Below, piece after piece: positions 19,408 through 27,164 of a stretch of 64,000 nt of DNA. This DNA comes from Burkholderia catarinensis (lineage in GTDB: Bacteria; Pseudomonadota; Gammaproteobacteria; Burkholderiales; Burkholderiaceae). Positions within the stretch are counted from its first letter, which is position 1; each line of letters opens with the position of its first letter. The position numbers were made by a program, and so were the translations under genes. Under the pieces are notes generated by a model. It did no database searches and was not told the DNA's origin. It saw nothing but the letters and a program-made list of their open reading frames with translations. The stretch spans positions 186,001 through 250,000 of the forward strand of contig NZ_MDEQ02000011.1 in the NCBI RefSeq assembly GCF_001883705.2, given 5' to 3'.

Positions 19408-19881
19408 ATGTTGACGAAGAAAACCCTCACGTTCGCGGCCATGCTGACGGCCACGCTGACCCTCGCCGGCTGCTTCACGGCACCCGGTTCGGCGGATGTC
19501 TATAGCGTCGGCCAGGCGCAGCGCGAGCAAACGGTCCGCATGGGCACGGTCGAAAGCGTCCGTGCGGTGCGTATCCAGTCCGACGGCGGCGGCAGCGCGA
19601 TCGGCACGCTCGGCGGCGGCGCACTCGGCGCGGTGGCAGGCAGCGCGATCGGCGGCGGCAAGGGGTCGATCCTGACGGCGATCGCCGGCGGCCTCGTCGG
19701 CGCGGTCGCGGGCAATGCAGTCGGCGAAAACCTCAGCACGGCGAACGGTGTCGAAATCACCGTGCGCCTCGACAACGGCGATCTGCGCTCGATCACGCAG
19801 GCAGCGAGCGGCGAAGCGTTCCGCGCCGGCGAGCGCGTGCGACTGCTGTCGAGCGGCGGCGTCACGCGCGTCACGCACTAA
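19408..19881 (+). CDS. glycine-zipper 2TM outer-membrane lipoprotein (SlyB/Pcp type)
   Basis: 157 residues. The signal peptide ends in a lipobox, LAGC (Cys22). The central region (about 65-105) is a glycine-zipper hairpin: GGGALGAVAGSAIGGGKG, then AIAGGLVGAVAGNAVGE. A C-terminal beta-rich part (EITVRLDNGDLRSITQ) follows. SlyB-like proteins sit in the outer membrane and help keep it intact under stress; the role is by family analogy. The gene is the last before a strong terminator. Confidence 0.9.
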   Translation: MLTKKTLTFAAMLTATLTLAGCFTAPGSADVYSVGQAQREQTVRMGTVESVRAVRIQSDGGGSAIGTLGGGALGAVAGSAIGGGKGSILTAIAGGLVGAVAGNAVGENLSTANGVEITVRLDNGDLRSITQAASGEAFRAGERVRLLSSGGVTRVTH

Positions 19882-19915
19882 CGAGTACCTCAGCACGCGG
19901 CGCAAGCCGCGGTCG

Positions 19916-19949
19916 AACGCATGTGCGAAGCTGCACATGCGTTTTTTTT
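19916..19949 (+). terminator. intrinsic terminator of the kinase-lipoprotein unit
   Basis: Stem AACGCATGTGC (19916-19926) with GCACATGCGTT (19933-19943), 6-base loop, then eight T. Classic Rho-independent terminator 35 bases past the lipoprotein stop. Confidence 0.9.
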
Positions 19950-19991
19950 CGTCCGTGCTCGGCGTGATCGGAACATGGGCGAATACGGACG

Positions 19992-20025
19992 AAAAAAATC
20001 CCGCCACCTGAGCCAGATGGCGGGA
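19992..20025 (-). terminator. intrinsic terminator of the histone-H1-like gene
   Basis: Stem TCCCGCCA (19999-20006) with TGGCGGGA (20018-20025), followed on the minus strand by a run of seven T. It faces the plus-strand terminator at 19916, separating two convergent units. Confidence 0.9.
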
Positions 20026-20093
20026 CTGATTGAGTAGCGCTACTCAACCCACGGACACCACGTGAGTGCCCGGGTGGTGCTGGTCAGCCGCGA

Positions 20094-20780
20094 TTACGGA
20101 CGGCTGCCGGTCGGGAACGGCCATGCCGCTGCCGGGTTGAGCGCGGTCTTCGCGCCCGATGCCGGCGCGACCGATGCGGTCGACGCGGTCGTTGCCGGCG
20201 CAGCCTTCTTCACGACGGCCTTCTTCGGTGCAGCGGCCTTCTTCGCGGGAGCAGCAGCCGTCTTCGCCGGAGCAGCAGCCTTCTTCGCAGGGGCAGCCTT
20301 CTTGGCGGGCGCAGCCTTCTTCGCAGCAGCCTTCTTGGCAGGCGCGGCCTTCTTCGCAGCAGCCTTCTTCGCCGGCGCGGCCTTCTTCGCAGCAGCCTTC
20401 TTCGCCGGTGCGGCCTTCTTCGCAGCAACCTTCTTCACCGCAACTTTCTTCGCTGCGACCTTCTTGGCTGCAACCTTCTTCGCAGCGGCCTTCTTAGCCG
20501 GTGCCGCCTTCTTCGCAGCAACCTTCTTCACCGCAACTTTCTTCGCTGCGACCTTCTTGGCTGCAACCTTCTTCGTTGCGACCTTCTTCGTTGCGACCTT
20601 CTTTGCAGCGGCCTTCTTCGCCGGTGCTGCCTTCTTCGCGGCAACCTTCTTCACCGCGACCTTCTTCGCAGCAACCTTCTTCACTGCAGCGGCCTTCTTC
20701 GCCGGAGCAGCAGCCTTCTTCGCAACGGTCTTCTTGGCAGCAACCTTCTTAGCAGCCGGTTTCTTCTTGGCAGTAGCCAT
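20094..20780 (-). CDS. histone-H1-like Lys/Ala-rich repeat protein (AlgP/HctB type)
   Basis: 228 residues, almost entirely Lys, Ala, Val and Pro in short repeats (AAKKVA, VAVKK, KKAAPAKKA), ending in a different tail with PASGAKTALNPAAAWPFP. It resembles the C-terminal tail of histone H1 and bacterial AlgP/HctB-like proteins, which bind DNA non-specifically and shape the nucleoid. The start has a perfect AAGGAG site 7 bases upstream and the gene has its own terminator, so it should be well expressed. The DNA contains an exact 68-base direct repeat (20415-20482 and 20508-20575, offset 93 bases), so copy number is likely to vary between strains. Confidence 0.9.
   Translation of the reverse strand: MATAKKKPAAKKVAAKKTVAKKAAAPAKKAAAVKKVAAKKVAVKKVAAKKAAPAKKAAAKKVATKKVATKKVAAKKVAAKKVAVKKVAAKKAAPAKKAAAKKVAAKKVAAKKVAVKKVAAKKAAPAKKAAAKKAAPAKKAAAKKAAPAKKAAAKKAAPAKKAAPAKKAAAPAKTAAAPAKKAAAPKKAVVKKAAPATTASTASVAPASGAKTALNPAAAWPFPTGSRP
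20415..20575. repeat. 68-base direct repeat inside the H1-like gene
   Basis: 20415-20482 and 20508-20575 are identical, with a period of 93 bases (31 codons). It sits within a longer array of degenerate 12- to 15-base units. Because the period is a codon multiple, gain or loss of units keeps the frame. Confidence 0.85.
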
Positions 20781-20832
20781 GTTGTTCTCCTTCAGGTTCA
20801 GATGAGAGTCAGTTCAAACTACACCCTTCGTC

Positions 20833-20881
20833 AAAACCCGCTTCCCGCGGACGCTGTTCAGGACGTGCGCTTCGAAGCGGG
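20833..20881 (-). promoter_or_regulatory. hairpin in the leader of the H1-like gene
   Basis: CCCGCTTC (20837-20844) and GAAGCGGG (20874-20881) form a perfect 8-base stem. On the minus strand the stem is followed by TTTTGA about 50 bases before the start codon. It could be a weak attenuator or terminator of incoming transcription. The loop is long (29 bases), so confidence is low. Confidence 0.3.
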
Positions 20882-21016
20882 CTATTCATCGGCGTACGCG
20901 GATACCACGCGCTTACGCTAATGAATACGGTATGGCGCGCGTGACCACCCGGCCTCGCGCGCCAAATCAAGTCGGTAGCCGGCGCACCTCGCGCCGCTAC
21001 CCCTAATCGCTTGATC

Positions 21017-21047
21017 AAGCGGACCGCCACACGGCCGTCCGCTTTTT
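21017..21047 (+). terminator. terminator-like hairpin with no plus-strand gene upstream
   Basis: 8-base stem, 12-base loop, five T. The flanking genes are both on the minus strand, so it would terminate an antisense or small RNA if active. Confidence 0.3.
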
Positions 21048-21217
21048 CCGGAGGGAAGTTTGCCCATCCCACTGAAGGGTTCGCAAAGTGCCGGTCGTAT
21101 CGTTGGGCCGTTAAGGCACCGGGCATGCTTTGCATCAGGCGTTCTTGCTCCTAAACCTTGGGCCGGGGCCGAGAGGCCGCCGGCTGCTCCATCATGTAAC
21201 GGGTTCGCTGCTGCGGG

Positions 21218-22429
21218 TTATTCCCAGGACAGCGCGCCCCCCGTCTGATACTCGATCACACGCGTCTCGAAGAAGTTGCGTTCCTTCTTCAGGTCGATCA
21301 TCTCGCTCATCCACGGGAACGGGTTTTCCTCGTTCGGATACAGCGGGTCGAGGCCGATCTGCTGGCAACGGCGGTTGCTGATGAAGCGCAGATAGCTCTT
21401 GAACATCGACGCGTTCAAACCCAGCACGCCGCGCGGCATCGTGTCCTCGGCGTAGCGGTATTCGAGTTCGACAGCCTGCTTGAACAGCTCGCGGATCTCG
21501 GCGCGGAATTCCGCGGTCCAGAGATGCGGATTCTCGAGCTTGATCTGGTTGATCAGGTCGATGCCGAAATTGCAGTGCATCGACTCGTCGCGCAGGATGT
21601 ACTGATATTGCTCTGCAGCACCCGTCATCTTGTTCTGGCGGCCGAGCGCGAGGATCTGCGTGAACCCGACATAGAAGAACAGGCCTTCCATGATGCAGGC
21701 GAACACGATCAGCGACTTCAGCAGCTTCTGATCCGCTTCGAGCGTGCCGGTCTTGAAAGCCGGATCCGTCAGCGTGTGGATGAACGGGATCAGGAATTCG
21801 TCCTTCGCGCGGATCGACGTAACCTCGTGGTACGCGTTGAAGATCTCGCCTTCGTCGAGACCGAGCGATTCGACAATGTATTGGTACGCGTGCGTGTGGA
21901 TCGCCTCTTCGAACGCCTGGCGCAGCAGGAACTGCCGGCACTCGGGCGCCGTGATGTGGCGGTACGTGCCGAGCACGATGTTGTTCGCCGCGAGCGAATC
22001 GGCCGTCACGAAGAAGCCGAGGTTGCGCTTCACGATGCGGCGCTCGTCCTCGGTCAGACCGTTCGGGTCCTTCCACAGAGCGATGTCGCGGGACATGTTG
22101 ATTTCCTGCGGCATCCAGTGGTTCGCGCAACCGGCCAGATACTTTTCCCACGCCCACTTGTACTTGAACGGCACCAGCTGATTGACGTCAGTCTGGCCGT
22201 TGATGATGCGCTTGTCGGCGACATTGACCCGCGCTTCCGAACCGCCGGCGGGAACAGCCGATGCTTGCGGCGGCACCGCAAGATCGCCTTCGAAAATGTC
22301 GCGGACCTGATGGGCGGCAGGTGCTGCGACCTGCATTCCGACAGCCGTTCCGGCGGACGTGCGCATCGCGTTTTGCTGCGCTCCGCTCGCGGGAGTTACG
22401 GCAGTCTTCTCTTCATCCCAGTTGAGCAT
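21218..22429 (-). CDS. nrdB: ribonucleoside-diphosphate reductase, beta subunit
   Basis: 403 residues, class Ia R2 subunit carrying the diiron-tyrosyl radical. Metal ligands and radical are visible by spacing: Asp144 in [12 protein letters not shown], Glu175 and His178 in [10 protein letters not shown] with radical Tyr182, Glu in [11 protein letters not shown], and Glu and His in [10 protein letters not shown]. The N-terminal ~60 residues are a variable extension. The presence of Tyr182 argues against a class Ic manganese-iron enzyme. It lies downstream of nrdA, separated by 363 bases containing a strong hairpin. The start is preceded by GGTGAG. Confidence 0.97.
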   Translation of the reverse strand: MLNWDEEKTAVTPASGAQQNAMRTSAGTAVGMQVAAPAAHQVRDIFEGDLAVPPQASAVPAGGSEARVNVADKRIINGQTDVNQLVPFKYKWAWEKYLAGCANHWMPQEINMSRDIALWKDPNGLTEDERRIVKRNLGFFVTADSLAANNIVLGTYRHITAPECRQFLLRQAFEEAIHTHAYQYIVESLGLDEGEIFNAYHEVTSIRAKDEFLIPFIHTLTDPAFKTGTLEADQKLLKSLIVFACIMEGLFFYVGFTQILALGRQNKMTGAAEQYQYILRDESMHCNFGIDLINQIKLENPHLWTAEFRAEIRELFKQAVELEYRYAEDTMPRGVLGLNASMFKSYLRFISNRRCQQIGLDPLYPNEENPFPWMSEMIDLKKERNFFETRVIEYQTGGALSWE

Positions 22430-22792
22430 AAATTCTCACCATCAATTTAGAACGGTTTGTACCATCTTTTCCTGAGCGATAAAAGGGTTCGCTCACGAAA
22501 AATCCTTTTTTCGATTCGCGTTGCGACCTCGATACAACACTTTGAGCAACGCATCGTCGTTCATGCAGAGCGCGACGTGTGTCGCGCTTGTATCGCGAGG
22601 TGCGCTCGACGCATCGAACGCTGATCGAAACGCGACGCCGTCGGGGATGTTTCGATCGCTTGTCACTGCCTGCAACGCAGGTGCCGCGTTACAGATTCCT
22701 TATCATTTTTTTAGTTGAGAGCGGCGCACACTTCAACCTCGATCGGTCGTCGTGTGCGCCGCCCGAACCTTCTTCAGGTCAGGCGCGTTGCG
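22430..22792. other. nrdA-nrdB intergenic region
   Basis: 363 bases, unusually long for two subunit genes on one strand. Apart from the perfect hairpin at 22721-22762 it is AT-richer than its surroundings and contains no supported ORF. A separate nrdB promoter or an RNA-processing site may lie here; I cannot single out a -35/-10 pair. Confidence 0.5.
22721..22762 (-). terminator. perfect 11-base-pair hairpin just after nrdA
   Basis: GCGGCGCACAC (22721-22731) pairs perfectly with GTGTGCGCCGC (22752-22762), loop 20 bases, 31 bases past the nrdA stop. On the minus strand it is followed by an A-run, not a T-run, so it is not a standard intrinsic terminator. It may stabilise the nrdA 3' end or set the ratio of the two subunits. 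Confidence 0.4.
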
Positions 22793-25700
22793 TTACTGGC
22801 ACGCTTCGCACTCGTCGAAGCCAGGATCGCCCGGACGCATCGTGCACACCGGACCGTCTGCCTCGACCGGCGCGAGTGCCGGCGCCGCATTGATCGCGCC
22901 CGACGACGCAGCGCCGCCCGCCGCACCGAAACCGCCTGCCGCGCCTTGCGCGCCGCCGCTGCTCGAACCGCCACCTGCACCGCCGCCCGTCGGCACCGCG
23001 TTCAGCGCGCCGTGTGCGACCGTCGACTTCTCCACGTGCGTCGCGGCCATCGTGCGCAGGTAGTAGGTCGTCTTCAGGCCGCGCAGCCATGCGAGCTTGT
23101 AGACCTCGTCGAGCTTCTTGCCCGACGCGCCGCCCATGTAGATGTTCAGCGACTGCGCCTGGTCGATCCACTTCTGGCGACGCGATGCCGCTTCGACCAG
23201 CCACGTCGGGTCGAGCTCGAACGCGGTCGCGTAGATCGCGCGCAGGTCGGCCGGGATGCGGTCGATGCGCGACAGCATGCCGTCGAAGTACTTCAGGTCG
23301 GCGACCATCACTTCGTCCCACAGGCCGCGTTCCTTCAGGTCGCGAACCAGGTACTCGTTCACCACCGTGAATTCGCCCGACAGGTTCGACTTCACGTACA
23401 GGTTCTGGAAGGTCGGCTCGATGCACGCCGACACGCCGATGATGTTCGAGATCGTCGCCGTCGGCGCGATCGCGACGCAGTTCGAGTTGCGCATGCCGTG
23501 CGCGGCGATCCGCGAACGCAGCGTCGTCCAGTCGAGCGACTCGGACGTGTCGACCTCGACGTAGCCGCCGCGCGCTTCCGTCAGCAGCTTCAGCGTGTCC
23601 TGCGGGAGGATGCCGCGATCCCACAGCGAGCCGCGATAGCTCGAGTAGCGGCCGCGCTCTTCGGCCAGCTCCGTCGACGCGTAGTACGCGTAGTAGCAGA
23701 CCGCTTCCATCGAACGGTCGGCGAACTCGACCGCCGCTTCCGACGCGTACGGCGTGCGCAGCAGGTGCAGGCAGTCCTGGAAGCCCATGATGCCCATGCC
23801 GACCGGGCGGTGCTTCAGGTTCGAGTTACGCGCCTTCGGCACCGCGTAGTAGTTGATGTCGATCACGTTGTCGAGCATGCGCATCGCGACGCTGATCGTG
23901 CGCTGCAGCTTGTCGTGGTCGAGCGCGTAGCTGCCGTCGGCCTGCTTCACCAGGTGGGCGACGAGGTTCACCGAGCCGAGGTTGCACACCGCGATTTCGG
24001 TGTCGCTCGTGTTCAGCGTGATTTCCGTGCACAGGTTCGACGAATGGACGACACCGACGTGCTGCTGCGGCGAGCGGATGTTGCACGGATCCTTGAACGT
24101 GATCCACGGGTGGCCCGTCTCGAACAGCATGCCGAGCATCTTGCGCCAGAGCTGCTGCGCCGGGATCTTCTTGAACAGCTTGATCTCGCCGCGCGCGACC
24201 TTGTCTTCGTAAGCCGTGTAAGCTGCCTCGAACTCCGCGCCGAACTTGTCGTGCAGGTCCGGGCAGGTCGACGGCGAGAACAGCGTCCAGTCGGTGCCTT
24301 CCATCACGCGCTTCATGAACAGGTCGGGAATCCAGTTCGCCGTGTTCATGTCGTGCGTGCGGCGGCGGTCGTCGCCCGTGTTCTTGCGCAGCTCGAGGAA
24401 CTCCTCGATGTCGAGGTGCCACGACTCGAGGTACGCGCAGACCGCGCCCTTGCGCTTGCCGCCCTGGTTGACCGCGACGGCCGTGTCGTTCACGACCTTC
24501 AGGAACGGGACCACGCCTTGCGACTTGCCGTTCGTGCCCTTGATATGCGAGCCGAGTGCGCGCACGCGCGTCCAGTCGTTGCCCAGACCGCCGGCGAACT
24601 TCGACAGCAGCGCGTTTTCCTTCAGCGCCTCATAAATGCCGTCGAGATCGTCCGCGACCGTCGTCAGGTAGCACGACGACAACTGCGAACGGTGGGTGCC
24701 CGAGTTGAACAGCGTCGGCGTCGAGCTCATGAAGTCGAAGCTCGACAGCACGTTGTAGAACTCGATCGCGCGCGTTTCGCGGTCGATCTCGTTCAGCGAC
24801 AGGCCCATCGCGACGCGCATGAAGAATGCCTGCGGCATTTCGATGCGGGTGCCTTCGACGTGCAGGAAGTAACGGTCGTACAGCGTCTGCAGGCCGAGGT
24901 AGCCGAACTGCATGTCGCGGCTCGCGTCGAGCGCGTCACCGAGGCGCTTCAGGTCGAACTGCAGCAGCTTGTCGTCGAGCAGGCCGGCGTCGACGCCGCG
25001 CTTCAGGAACTGCGGGAAGTATTCCGTGTAACGGTCCGACATCTCGGACTGGAGCACTTCCTCGCCGAGGATCTCGCGGCGAATCGTGTGCAGCAGGATG
25101 CGGGCCGTGACCTGGCTGTATGCCGGATCCTTCTCGATCATCGTGCGCGCAGCGAGGATCGCCGAGTCGTAGACCTGGCTCATCGGCACGCCGTCGTACA
25201 GGTTCTTCACCGTCTCCGCGACGATCGGCTCAGGGTTAACCGCAGCGCCGAGGCCGTCGCACGACGACACGATCAGCGCGCGCAGCGCGTTCATGTCGAG
25301 CGGACGCGAGACGCCGTTGTCGACGACGTTGATGCCGGTGCTCGCCTCGCCGCCCGCCGTCGCTTCCTCGCCCGCATGCTGGCGCTCGAGGTGACGCTTC
25401 TCGCGATACAGCACGTACGCACGCGCGACGTTGTGCTCGCCGCCGCGCATCAGCGCCAGTTCGACCTGGTCCTGGATGTCTTCGATATGGAACGTACCGC
25501 CGTTCGGGCGGCTGCGCACGAGCGCGCGCACGACGTTGTGCGTCAGTTGCTCGACCTGCTCGCGCACGCGCGCCGATGCCGCGCCCTGCCCGCCGTTGAC
25601 GGCCAGGAAAGCCTTCGTCACCGCGATCGCGATCTTCGAAGGCTCGAACGACACCACGCTGCCGTTGCGGCGGATCACCTTGTAGTCGGCGAACGTGGCT

Positions 25701-25795
25701 TGCGGCGCGAGCGCCTGCGCGCCCTGTTCGGTCCCGCCGAGCGGACGGCTCGAGGCGCTCTCGTACTGGGACGTCGCGTTGTCGGTGGTTTGCAT
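22793..25795 (-). CDS. nrdA: ribonucleoside-diphosphate reductase, alpha subunit
   Basis: 1000 residues, class Ia R1. An ATP-cone (about 30-130, from FADYKVIRRNGSVVSFE) precedes the ten-stranded barrel. The catalytic region has the disulfide-forming Cys in RSQLSSCYLTT and AVCNLGSVNL, and Asn, Cys and Glu in HSSNLCTEITL. The radical-transfer Tyr pair is in KTTYYLRTM (about 911-912). The C-terminus carries the re-reducing pair Cys996 and Cys999 (ECEACQ) on a Gly/Ala/Ser linker of roughly 40 residues. The ATG at 25795 is chosen for its AGGAG site 8 bases upstream. It is controlled by an NrdR-box promoter about 320 bases upstream. Confidence 0.97.
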   Translation of the reverse strand: MQTTDNATSQYESASSRPLGGTEQGAQALAPQATFADYKVIRRNGSVVSFEPSKIAIAVTKAFLAVNGGQGAASARVREQVEQLTHNVVRALVRSRPNGGTFHIEDIQDQVELALMRGGEHNVARAYVLYREKRHLERQHAGEEATAGGEASTGINVVDNGVSRPLDMNALRALIVSSCDGLGAAVNPEPIVAETVKNLYDGVPMSQVYDSAILAARTMIEKDPAYSQVTARILLHTIRREILGEEVLQSEMSDRYTEYFPQFLKRGVDAGLLDDKLLQFDLKRLGDALDASRDMQFGYLGLQTLYDRYFLHVEGTRIEMPQAFFMRVAMGLSLNEIDRETRAIEFYNVLSSFDFMSSTPTLFNSGTHRSQLSSCYLTTVADDLDGIYEALKENALLSKFAGGLGNDWTRVRALGSHIKGTNGKSQGVVPFLKVVNDTAVAVNQGGKRKGAVCAYLESWHLDIEEFLELRKNTGDDRRRTHDMNTANWIPDLFMKRVMEGTDWTLFSPSTCPDLHDKFGAEFEAAYTAYEDKVARGEIKLFKKIPAQQLWRKMLGMLFETGHPWITFKDPCNIRSPQQHVGVVHSSNLCTEITLNTSDTEIAVCNLGSVNLVAHLVKQADGSYALDHDKLQRTISVAMRMLDNVIDINYYAVPKARNSNLKHRPVGMGIMGFQDCLHLLRTPYASEAAVEFADRSMEAVCYYAYYASTELAEERGRYSSYRGSLWDRGILPQDTLKLLTEARGGYVEVDTSESLDWTTLRSRIAAHGMRNSNCVAIAPTATISNIIGVSACIEPTFQNLYVKSNLSGEFTVVNEYLVRDLKERGLWDEVMVADLKYFDGMLSRIDRIPADLRAIYATAFELDPTWLVEAASRRQKWIDQAQSLNIYMGGASGKKLDEVYKLAWLRGLKTTYYLRTMAATHVEKSTVAHGALNAVPTGGGAGGGSSSGGAQGAAGGFGAAGGAASSGAINAAPALAPVEADGPVCTMRPGDPGFDECEACQ

Positions 25796-26082
25796 GTGCA
25801 AAGCTCCTGGTGTTGGATGGTGCGGAGAGAACCGCGGATTAAAACGAACGCTGCGCAACGCGGTGCGCGAGCGGTAAGAGGCGAGCGATGCGCCGGGGAA
25901 GCCGGTTCGGTCGATGCGCGACAACCGATCCGGTCGTGTGCTTCATCATGTATACCCTGCCCCGTCGAAGTTCGCTGCGCTGATCGCGACGCCCGGACCG
26001 CCCGGCCTGACGCGCCGCCCTGAGAACCCTGTCCGCCGGCGTTGCCCGCCGGCCGGTGCCGCTCGGGTTTCCCCTGCGACAC
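25796..26082 (-). promoter_or_regulatory. long 5' leader of nrdA
   Basis: The predicted transcript start (near 26113) lies about 318 bases before the nrdA start codon. The leader has no SD-supported ORF that I can defend and no recognised riboswitch. Its length leaves room for RNA-level control. Confidence 0.4.
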
Positions 26083-26129
26083 ACACTATATCTAGTGCAG
26101 AACTGCTCAACTGGCACCAAGTATAGTGG
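26083..26129. promoter_or_regulatory. paired NrdR boxes upstream of nrdA
   Basis: Box 1, ACACTATATCTAGTGC (26083-26098), fits the NrdR consensus acaCwAtATaTwGtgt very closely. Box 2, GCACCAAGTATAGTGG (26114-26129), fits well. The boxes are offset by 31 bases, three helical turns, as is usual for NrdR tandem sites. Box 2 covers the -10 element and box 1 lies just downstream of the start, the expected repression geometry. Confidence 0.85.
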
Positions 26130-26148
26130 ACATTCGGAGGACGTCCAA
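26120..26148 (-). promoter_or_regulatory. predicted sigma70 promoter of nrdA
   Basis: Minus strand TTGGAC (26148-26143), 17-base spacer, TATACT (26125-26120). Both hexamers are near consensus and the -10 is inside NrdR box 2, which supports it independently. Confidence 0.8.
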
Positions 26149-26246
26149 ACGGATAATTTGCGATAGAGGCCTTGACATCGCTCACGCGCCGACACGACAA
26201 GGCATTGGTCGGAGAAAAAACTTTCTCCGGTCAAAAATCCCCGCGA

Positions 26247-26837
26247 TCAGTGCTGACGGAAAGGAAAGTATTCGGCGGAAAAACCGGCATCGCTCGCGAA
26301 GCGTTGCCAATCGAAGTGCGGGCCCGGGTCGGTCTTGCGGCCCGGCGCGACGTCCGAGTGCCCCGCGAATGCGTCGACCGGGTAGCGCGCGGCGAGCGCG
26401 CGGGAGAGTGCGGCGAGCATCGCATATTGCGCGTCGTCGAACGGCACGTCGTCCGCGCCTTCGAGCTCGATGCCGATCGAGAAGTCGTTGCAGCGCGACC
26501 GGCCGAAGAATTCGGACGAGCCCGCATGCCACGCGCGCTCGTCGCACGACACGAACTGCACGAGTTCGCCGCCGCGGCGGATCAGGAAGTGCGCGGACAC
26601 GCGCACGCCGCGCAGGTGGCTCTGGTAATAGGGGTGCGCATCGCAGTCGAGACGATTCAGGAACAGCGCCTCGATCGCGTCACCGCCGAATTCGCCGGGC
26701 GGCAGGCTGATGTTGTGGACGATCACGAGCGTCGGCACCGCGCCCGCGGGCCGCGCCTCGAGGTTCGGCGACGGCGCATGGCGCGCTGCGCGCACCCAGC
26801 CGTTCGCGTCGACCGACAGCGGCGGCGCGTCGCTCAT
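26247..26837 (-). CDS. ampD: 1,6-anhydro-N-acetylmuramyl-L-alanine amidase
   Basis: 196 residues, amidase_2 zinc enzyme of murein recycling, cytoplasmic. Zinc ligands are probably His41 in VIVHNISLPPGEF, His160 in GHSDVAPGRK and Asp170 in KTDPGPHFDW. The conserved IGIELEGADDVPF is also present. It removes the stem peptide from anhydro-muropeptides and so holds down AmpC-type beta-lactamase induction in species that have AmpR. The ATG overlaps the stop of the small zinc-ribbon gene (ATGA at 26837-26834). It complements mpl at 9968, which reuses the released peptide. Confidence 0.95.
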   Translation of the reverse strand: MSDAPPLSVDANGWVRAARHAPSPNLEARPAGAVPTLVIVHNISLPPGEFGGDAIEALFLNRLDCDAHPYYQSHLRGVRVSAHFLIRRGGELVQFVSCDERAWHAGSSEFFGRSRCNDFSIGIELEGADDVPFDDAQYAMLAALSRALAARYPVDAFAGHSDVAPGRKTDPGPHFDWQRFASDAGFSAEYFPFRQH

Positions 26838-27151
26838 CGTGCGTCGTGACCGCTCGCGCGCGCTGCGTGGCGCCGGGCGTGCTCGGCGCTGCAGAAGTAT
26901 TCGCTGTTCGCGGCGACGGCGTCGCCCTTCGGCGCATGCACGCCGCATTCGGCACAGCGCACCATCGGCTCGGGCAGCGACCGCATGTCGCCGTCCGGGC
27001 GCGCGGCACCAGCGCTGCCGGGGCCGGGCGCGCCGTCGTGACCGGCGCCGCGGCCGGTGCGCGCCTGCGCTTGCTCCTGGGCCTGGCGCAGCTTGCGCGC
27101 AGCCCACGAACCAGCGAAGAAGAGAAGAATCAGGAGAAGAATCTGTCGCAT
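26834..27151 (-). CDS. small membrane-anchored zinc-ribbon protein (PP0621 type)
   Basis: 105 residues. MRQILLLILLFFAGSWAARK is an N-terminal membrane anchor. A Gly/Ala/Arg-rich linker follows, then a C-terminal metal site with MVRCAECGVHAP and YFCSAEHARRH, a Cys2-Cys/His arrangement. The function of this family is unknown. The start at 27151 matches the hydrophobic segment. It is co-translated with ampD and lies 14 bases after the CcsA-type gene, so the three genes form one unit. Confidence 0.78.
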   Translation of the reverse strand: MRQILLLILLFFAGSWAARKLRQAQEQAQARTGRGAGHDGAPGPGSAGAARPDGDMRSLPEPMVRCAECGVHAPKGDAVAANSEYFCSAEHARRHAARASGHDAR

Positions 27152-27164
27152 CGGAAACCTGCGG

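Larger units (their letters stand above)
20781..21217. other. intergenic region between nrdB and the H1-like gene
   Basis: About 437 bases with no supported gene. It should hold the nrdB transcript end and the H1-like promoter. Visible structures are the hairpin at 20837-20881 and a plus-strand hairpin (AAGCGGAC 21017-21024 with GTCCGCTT 21037-21044) followed by TTTTT. No plus-strand gene lies just upstream of the second, so it could end an unannotated small RNA or be fortuitous. Confidence 0.45.

Noticed and set aside
20094..20780. Repeats here as a CRISPR array
   Set aside because: The repeats are coding, codon-periodic and without unique spacers; they belong to the Lys/Ala-rich protein.
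22715..26023. Very long plus-strand open frame (about 1100 codons) opposite nrdA
   Set aside because: It is the antisense shadow of nrdA in GC-rich DNA: Arg/Val/Asp-rich, no recognisable domain, no start signal, and nrdA on the other strand has every catalytic motif.
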